This document shows, piece after piece, positions 59,915 through 64,000 of a stretch of 64,000 nucleotides of DNA. The notes beneath the pieces were generated by a model, which was not told the DNA's origin, made no database searches, and saw only the letters and a list, made by a program, of their open reading frames with translations. This DNA is from Bacillota bacterium (GTDB lineage: Bacteria; Bacillota; Clostridia; Peptostreptococcales; Anaerovoracaceae), in assembly GCA_025361765.1 (NCBI GenBank), contig JANYJS010000008.1, positions 1 to 64,000 on the forward strand, in the 5' to 3' direction. Each line of letters opens with the position of its first letter. Positions within the stretch are counted from its first letter, which is position 1. Made by a program: the position numbers and the translations under genes.

Positions 59915-61546
59915 TCAGTCTACAAATATGCTGCCTCCGATAAACTCTCTAAGCACCGAATTGTTGACAATAATAGAATCATCCTCAATGGAATCAAAAT
60001 GCCTAATAAACCTGAGCATCCTGACCGCCTCGCTGAATTCCGGCTCTTCCTGCGTAATAGATGACAGCAACGGGTAAGCATATTTTTTCAGCACTGCCAG
60101 CTCATAGATATGGGCCGTATTCATAAGCACATCCGCCTCTTGGCTATAGGGAAAAATGTTTTTATCCTCACCTATTCTCACTAATGGCCAGGCTGAGATG
60201 GTTCTTTGCGCCGAATATCCACGGAAATTATGATCCCGTACAATACGGCGAAGCATTCTGGCATCCGTCGTCGGAATTCTGTTGTGCTCATCAATATTAA
60301 TTTGCGTGAAGGGTCCAACATAAATTTTAAATTTTTCTTCATCAGGAATAGACTCTGTCAGCCTTTTATTCAGGCCATGAATCCCTTCAATGACAATTGG
60401 CTGGTCTTTTTGTGCAGTAATGATTCTTTTGCCAAATACCTTGACGCCCAGCTTAAAGTCGTAGACGGGCAAATCCACCTCTTCACCTTTTAAAAGAGCG
60501 TTCATATGGCTATTAAAAAGATCCAGATCAATGCCAGTAATGTCCTCGAAATTCATGTTTCCATTCGCATCGAGAGGTGTATTGACCCGGTCGACAAAAT
60601 AATCGTCGGTTCCCAGATAAATCGGATGCATCCCATTAACCCGAAGCTGAATGCATAATCTGTTGGCAAAGGTCGTCTTGCCTGAGGAGGATGCCCCGGA
60701 AATAAGGATAATTCTTTTGCCTTTTTTGGCAATTCGATCGGCAATCTGGGCGACTTTCTTTTCGTGAAGCGCTTCAGAAATTTGAATGATCTGCTTATAT
60801 TCTCCACTGGCAATTTTTCCGTTCAGATCCGACACCACAGAAATACCCATTAAATCCCCCCACTCAGACGCCTCCTTAAAGGCGTCATAAAGCTTTTTGT
60901 CATCCCGGTATTCTGGCATCCTATCCGGTGATTTTGTATCCGGAAATCTCAAAATGACTCCATCTCCATATTTTCTAAGTTCAAACAACTTGACATATCC
61001 CGTAGAAGGCACCACTGGTCCCACATAAGAGGATCTGGTTTCGCCGCAGGAATACATGGTCGTAGCTAGGCCTCCATTTTCCGATGTGCCTTCTCTGGCG
61101 TGCACCTCTAATATAAAAGGAATGTCCTGTATCACCAGCTCTTTCATTCGCTTTTCTATGGCGGAAACCAGCTTTTGAGGTACCTTTTGGTAGTCCATTA
61201 ATTCCATGTAAAGCCCTTGATTCAAAGAGTTCTCAACATGCACGCTGCAGTTTTGTAGGATTTCAGAAACCGCCTTAATGAATATGAGCGTTGCACTTCT
61301 TTGGTAAACATAGTTAGTGGCATTATCCCGCATGTCCAAAAGCTGAATTTCTGAAAATCCATGTATTTTTCGATTAAGATCCTCCATCTTATTATTGACC
61401 TTAGCCGCCAAAATCGTGTAGGGCAAGTCTGCCTGATAATTTTGGACAATATCTTTAAGGCTGGTGTCTTTATCCACTTCAAGTTTAACGGTGCTAACCC
61501 CTGTATTTAGGTGAATCATGATCTTTTCTGTGCCGCTGTCATTCAT
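59915..61546 (-). CDS. Uridine kinase-like protein with TGS-type N-terminal domain
   Basis: A 543-residue fusion. Residues 8-70 are a TGS-like domain (STVKLEVDKDTSLKDIV), and 75-250 resemble the second additional domain of threonyl-tRNA synthetase. Residues 285-480 are a phosphoribulokinase/uridine kinase domain with Walker A LISGASSSGKTTFANRL and GTDDYFVDRVNTP. The same architecture is widespread in Clostridia and Thermotoga and is annotated as a nucleoside kinase; the substrate is not established. AAGGAGG lies seven bases before the ATG. Its minus-strand TATAAT (61581-61586) faces the paaK promoter. Confidence 0.87.
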   Translation of the reverse strand: MNDSGTEKIMIHLNTGVSTVKLEVDKDTSLKDIVQNYQADLPYTILAAKVNNKMEDLNRKIHGFSEIQLLDMRDNATNYVYQRSATLIFIKAVSEILQNCSVHVENSLNQGLYMELMDYQKVPQKLVSAIEKRMKELVIQDIPFILEVHAREGTSENGGLATTMYSCGETRSSYVGPVVPSTGYVKLFELRKYGDGVILRFPDTKSPDRMPEYRDDKKLYDAFKEASEWGDLMGISVVSDLNGKIASGEYKQIIQISEALHEKKVAQIADRIAKKGKRIILISGASSSGKTTFANRLCIQLRVNGMHPIYLGTDDYFVDRVNTPLDANGNMNFEDITGIDLDLFNSHMNALLKGEEVDLPVYDFKLGVKVFGKRIITAQKDQPIVIEGIHGLNKRLTESIPDEEKFKIYVGPFTQINIDEHNRIPTTDARMLRRIVRDHNFRGYSAQRTISAWPLVRIGEDKNIFPYSQEADVLMNTAHIYELAVLKKYAYPLLSSITQEEPEFSEAVRMLRFIRHFDSIEDDSIIVNNSVLREFIGGSIFVD

Positions 61547-61600
61547 AGATAAACCTCCTTGTTTTTGCTGTCTCTTTATGATTATAGCACAATTTTTTTA

Positions 61601-61629
61601 TTGACAAAATATAATGCGAAGGATATATT
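61601..61629 (+). promoter_or_regulatory. Sigma-A promoter of the second paaK-ACT pair
   Basis: TTGACA (61601-61606), a 17-bp spacer and TATATT (61624-61629) form a strong promoter. Its -35 overlaps that of the divergent uridine-kinase-like gene. Confidence 0.78.
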
Positions 61630-61636
61630 CTTTAAA

Positions 61637-61732
61637 TAAAGACATCTCAAAACTGTTAAGAATCAAGCTGTCTATAGACTGCAAAGAGTCGGTGCCACGG
61701 GTTTCCCGTCTCCATTGAGATTGGGATTTTTT
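61637..61732 (+). promoter_or_regulatory. Structured leader with terminator (possible attenuator or short T-box-like element)
   Basis: The leader can form CCCGTCTC/GAGATTGGG followed by seven T, an intrinsic terminator. ATCTCAA (61644-61650) is complementary to TTGAGAT (61715-61721), a competing pairing that would break it. GACT/AGTC and ACGGG/CCCGT hairpins lie between. AGAGTCGGTGCCACGGG resembles the T-box antiterminator sequence, but the leader has no room for a normal stem I. I call it an attenuator of unknown ligand. Confidence 0.5.
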
Positions 61733-61773
61733 TATATAATTTAATAATATTTAATCATGAAAGGGTGATGATG

Positions 61774-63072
61774 ATGATATGGAATGAACCACAGGAATGC
61801 ATGAGCAGAGACAATATGCACAGTTTGCAGAGCCGTCGTCTGCAGGATATGGTCAGCAGAGTTTATCACAACGTAGCTTTTTATCGAAAAAAAATGCAGG
61901 AATTAGGCCTTGAACCTGGCGACATTAAGCTTATCGATGATTTGCCAAAACTTCCTTTTACGACTAAGACGGATCTTCGAGACAACTATCCTTTTGGTCT
62001 CTTTGCTGTACCAAAAAGTGAAATCGTCCGGGTACACGCATCTTCAGGCACCACTGGCAAGCCAACAGTTGTTGGCTATACCAGAAGAGATGTGGATATG
62101 TTCTCTGAAGTCGTTGCCAGATCCCTATGTTCAGCCGGCGCAAGCCGCCATGATATCATACAGATTGCCTATGGCTACGGACTCTTTACCGGTGGCCTCG
62201 GTCTGCATTATGGTTCAGAGAAAATCGGCGCCACAGTCGTGCCCATAAGCGGCGGCAATACAGCTAAGCAGCTTCAGCTTCTTCAGGATTTCGGCAGCAC
62301 TGTGCTAGCCTGCACGCCTTCCTATGCCTTATACCTGGCAGAATCCATGAAGGAAGCCGGCATTGATCCACAAGAGCTTCCCTTGAGGCTTGGGATTTTC
62401 GGCGCCGAGCCCTGGACGGAAGAAATGCGAAAAGCCATCGAAGAAGCCCTATCCATAAAGGCCATCGATATCTTCGGTCTTTCCGAAATTATCGGGCCGG
62501 GCGTCTCCTGTGAATGCGAAAACCAAAACGGCCTCCATATTGCGGAGGATCATTTTGTTCCTGAAATTATAGATCCAAGCAGTCTTGACCCTATTACTAA
62601 GGAAAATACTGGTGAACTGGTCTTCACAACGGTCACCAAAGAGGCTCTTCCCCTGCTCCGCTACCGCACCAGAGATTTGACCAGCCTGAATTATGAAGCC
62701 TGCTCCTGCGGCAGAACCACGGTTCGCATGCACAAATGCACTGGCAGGTCGGATGACATGCTAATCATCAGAGGCGTCAACGTTTTCCCGTCTCAAGTCG
62801 AAAGCGTACTTCTTGAATTAAGAGAAACCATGCCTCATTATCTGCTGATCGTGGATCGGGTCGGCGCTCTTGATACGCTTGAGGTTCAAGTAGAGGTAGA
62901 CGATCAGTATTTCTCCGACGAAATGACCAAGCTTGAAGCTTTGAGCAGAAAAATCAAACATGCTGTCGAAAGCGTCCTTGGGGTCAGCGTCAAGATTAAG
63001 CTGGTCGAGCACAAAACCATCCAAAGAAGCGAAGGCAAGGCTCAGCGCATTATAGATAAAAGGAAGCTATAA
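61774..63072 (+). CDS. paaK: Phenylacetate-CoA ligase family protein (second copy)
   Basis: A 432-residue paralogue of the protein at 28.9-30.2 kb. [18 protein letters not shown] (nucleotide loop), [38 protein letters not shown] and [20 protein letters not shown] are shared nearly word for word. It should form an aryl-acyl-CoA via an adenylate. Several start codons are stacked (GTG, then three ATG). I chose the last ATG at 61774 because it gives MIW, as in the paralogue, with AAAGGG at a good distance. It is followed by its own ACT gene after 93 bp. Confidence 0.9.
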   Translation: MIWNEPQECMSRDNMHSLQSRRLQDMVSRVYHNVAFYRKKMQELGLEPGDIKLIDDLPKLPFTTKTDLRDNYPFGLFAVPKSEIVRVHASSGTTGKPTVVGYTRRDVDMFSEVVARSLCSAGASRHDIIQIAYGYGLFTGGLGLHYGSEKIGATVVPISGGNTAKQLQLLQDFGSTVLACTPSYALYLAESMKEAGIDPQELPLRLGIFGAEPWTEEMRKAIEEALSIKAIDIFGLSEIIGPGVSCECENQNGLHIAEDHFVPEIIDPSSLDPITKENTGELVFTTVTKEALPLLRYRTRDLTSLNYEACSCGRTTVRMHKCTGRSDDMLIIRGVNVFPSQVESVLLELRETMPHYLLIVDRVGALDTLEVQVEVDDQYFSDEMTKLEALSRKIKHAVESVLGVSVKIKLVEHKTIQRSEGKAQRIIDKRKL

Positions 63073-63165
63073 GATTAAGAATCATAAATGCAGATAAAAG
63101 AATGTTATAGGACTTTAAGACTTATAATTGAAGATGTAGAAATGAACTAAAGGAGGAATACAACG

Positions 63166-63588
63166 ATGATTATTAAACAATTATCTGTTTTTTTAGAAAA
63201 CGAATCTGGAAGACTGACCGAATTGACTAAAATACTCCATGAAAATAACATCAATATCTCCGCTTTAAGTATTGCAGAGACTGAGCAGTACGGCATTATG
63301 CGCATGATCGTAGATAAGCCAGACCAGGCGATTGCTGCTTTAAAAAAAGAAGATTTTTCGGTTCATACAACGGATGTCATTTGCATCGTCACACCGGACA
63401 GCCCAGGTTCCTTAAATGCTGCTTTAACTTACTTATCAGAAGCAAGCATCAATGTGGCTTATATGTATGGCTACTCCAGCTGCGGCAAGGCGCCTATCAT
63501 CATGAAGGTCAGCGACCCGGCAAAAGCTGTGGCTATTTTGACTGAAAAAAACGTATCTTTGATACCTGCGAGCGAGTTTTATAAATAA
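63166..63588 (+). CDS. Tandem ACT-domain protein (second copy)
   Basis: At 140 residues, this is two ACT domains: IIKQLSVFLENESGRLTEL (residues 2-20) and DSPGSLNAALTYLSEASINVAYMYGYS (about 73-99). It is paralogous to the ACT protein at 28.5 kb. AAAGGAGG precedes the ATG. The pairing with PaaK in both places makes regulation of, or ligand delivery to, the ligase the simplest role. The gap of 93 bp to paaK contains only degenerate TTAAGA/ATAA repeats and no terminator, so cotranscription is likely. Confidence 0.86.
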   Translation: MIIKQLSVFLENESGRLTELTKILHENNINISALSIAETEQYGIMRMIVDKPDQAIAALKKEDFSVHTTDVICIVTPDSPGSLNAALTYLSEASINVAYMYGYSSCGKAPIIMKVSDPAKAVAILTEKNVSLIPASEFYK

Positions 63589-63628
63589 TCTTTACAGACC
63601 CTGCATAAATTTGAGACCCTCGCTCTTG

Positions 63629-64000
63629 CTACTCACGCGGCGCTGCGCTGATCTTTTGAAAAAGCTCTTCTCTGTCAAAACTACGATCGACAAGAGGAAT
63701 ACGGGGGCTTTTTCTTTTGGGATCAAGGAGATTGACACCATCAGACTTGATTTTAAATTCAATTCCTGATGCATATAAAATAGTGGGTGAAAGGTCGAGA
63801 AAGGATGCTACTTCTTTATCTTCCATGCGAATTTGATGATCCGGCGTTACTATGAACAGGGGCACGAATTCAAAGTACTGGTCTCCTTCCATAAAAGAAG
63901 CCTGTTTATATTCATCTGTATTGATATCCGGCGTATGATCGCCCACAATAATGATATAGGTGTTGGGAAAGTTTTTATTGATATTATCGACGAAACTTCT
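63629..64000 (-). CDS. Sulfatase/alkaline-phosphatase-superfamily protein, C-terminal part
   Basis: The minus-strand frame is open to the window edge, so the start lies outside. The visible 123 residues include NTYIIIVGDHTPDIN, which supplies the GDH metal ligands of the C-terminal sulfatase fold, then FVPLFIVTP and SFLDLSPTILYASGI. This matches LTA-synthase-like phosphoglycerol transferases and related sulfatases. The protein continues to SAAPRE at its end, with a charged tail. Substrate and membrane part cannot be judged. It converges with the ACT gene. Confidence 0.78.
   Translation of the reverse strand, partial: RSFVDNINKNFPNTYIIIVGDHTPDINTDEYKQASFMEGDQYFEFVPLFIVTPDHQIRMEDKEVASFLDLSPTILYASGIEFKIKSDGVNLLDPKRKSPRIPLVDRSFDREELFQKISAAPRE

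Noticed and set aside
1-64000. tRNA, rRNA, tmRNA or SRP RNA genes
   Set aside because: Intergenic regions were read for cloverleaf ends and known conserved blocks; none was convincing.

Overview
The window looks like chromosome of an anaerobic, spore-forming-lineage Bacillota (class Clostridia). The reasoning is the gene content: the murB-rapZ-glmR-whiA envelope cluster, a trimeric NAD(H)-linked [FeFe] hydrogenase, oxaloacetate decarboxylase alpha chain, a 3-keto-5-aminohexanoate cleavage enzyme, molybdopterin genes and phenylacetate-CoA ligase/ACT pairs. Strong AGGAGG-type ribosome sites, sigma-A promoters and intrinsic terminators fit the same lineage. An amino-acid-fermenting lifestyle is inferred. 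No rRNA, tRNA or CRISPR array was seen.

Layout. 1-1.4 kb: the end of a mobile element whose large serine recombinase runs convergently into the 3' end of rlmD, the probable attachment site. 1.3-9.3 kb (minus strand): rlmD, whiA, a patch of gene remnants, a Nudix hydrolase, kce, glmR (yvcK), rapZ, a PHP phosphoesterase and murB. 9.3-21.9 kb: arginine biosynthesis in scattered pieces (argGH on plus; argC, argJ and argB on minus), interrupted by a panE remnant, a degenerate Fic protein, malQ, a truncated TudS-like gene, a Phd/RelE-type toxin-antitoxin pair and the oxaloacetate decarboxylase alpha gene. 21.9-28.1 kb: a molybdenum (or tungsten) cofactor operon (moeA, moeA-PBP fusion, moaA, moaC, MOSC, EamA transporter) behind a Moco-type riboswitch with its own terminator. 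28.3-34.7 kb: response-regulator remnant, ACT plus PaaK pair, DUF1292 gene, uvrC, hisC, asparaginase. 35.2-38.9 kb: hydrogenase operon. 39-46.4 kb: D,D-carboxypeptidase and phosphoglycerate mutase, the divergent serCA pair, YihY, rdgB and rph. 46.4-51.1 kb: a sigma-54 activator divergent from an aminotransferase/dehydrogenase operon that carries a near-perfect sigma-54 promoter. 51-57.5 kb: pcrA, ligA, a histidine-tailed EamA transporter and an AIR-synthase-like gene as one minus-strand run. 57.7-58.1 kb: an XRE regulator followed by the first 29 codons of a lost type I restriction hsdM. 58.2-64 kb: a secreted stalk-domain protein, a uridine-kinase-like protein, a second PaaK plus ACT pair behind a compact attenuator-like leader, and the end of a sulfatase-family gene.

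Two themes stand out. Gene remnants are frequent (permease, DUF4143 ATPase, panE, tudS, response regulator, SDR, hsdM), so the region is being pruned. Short tandem duplications of many different periods (13 to 42 bp) sit between genes, and at least three contain the last codons and stop of the upstream gene. The best candidates for new biology are the sigma-54 aminotransferase/SDR operon, the two PaaK-ACT modules with a structured leader, the His-tailed transporter coupled to an AIR-synthase homologue, and the recombinase that ends inside its own attachment site.
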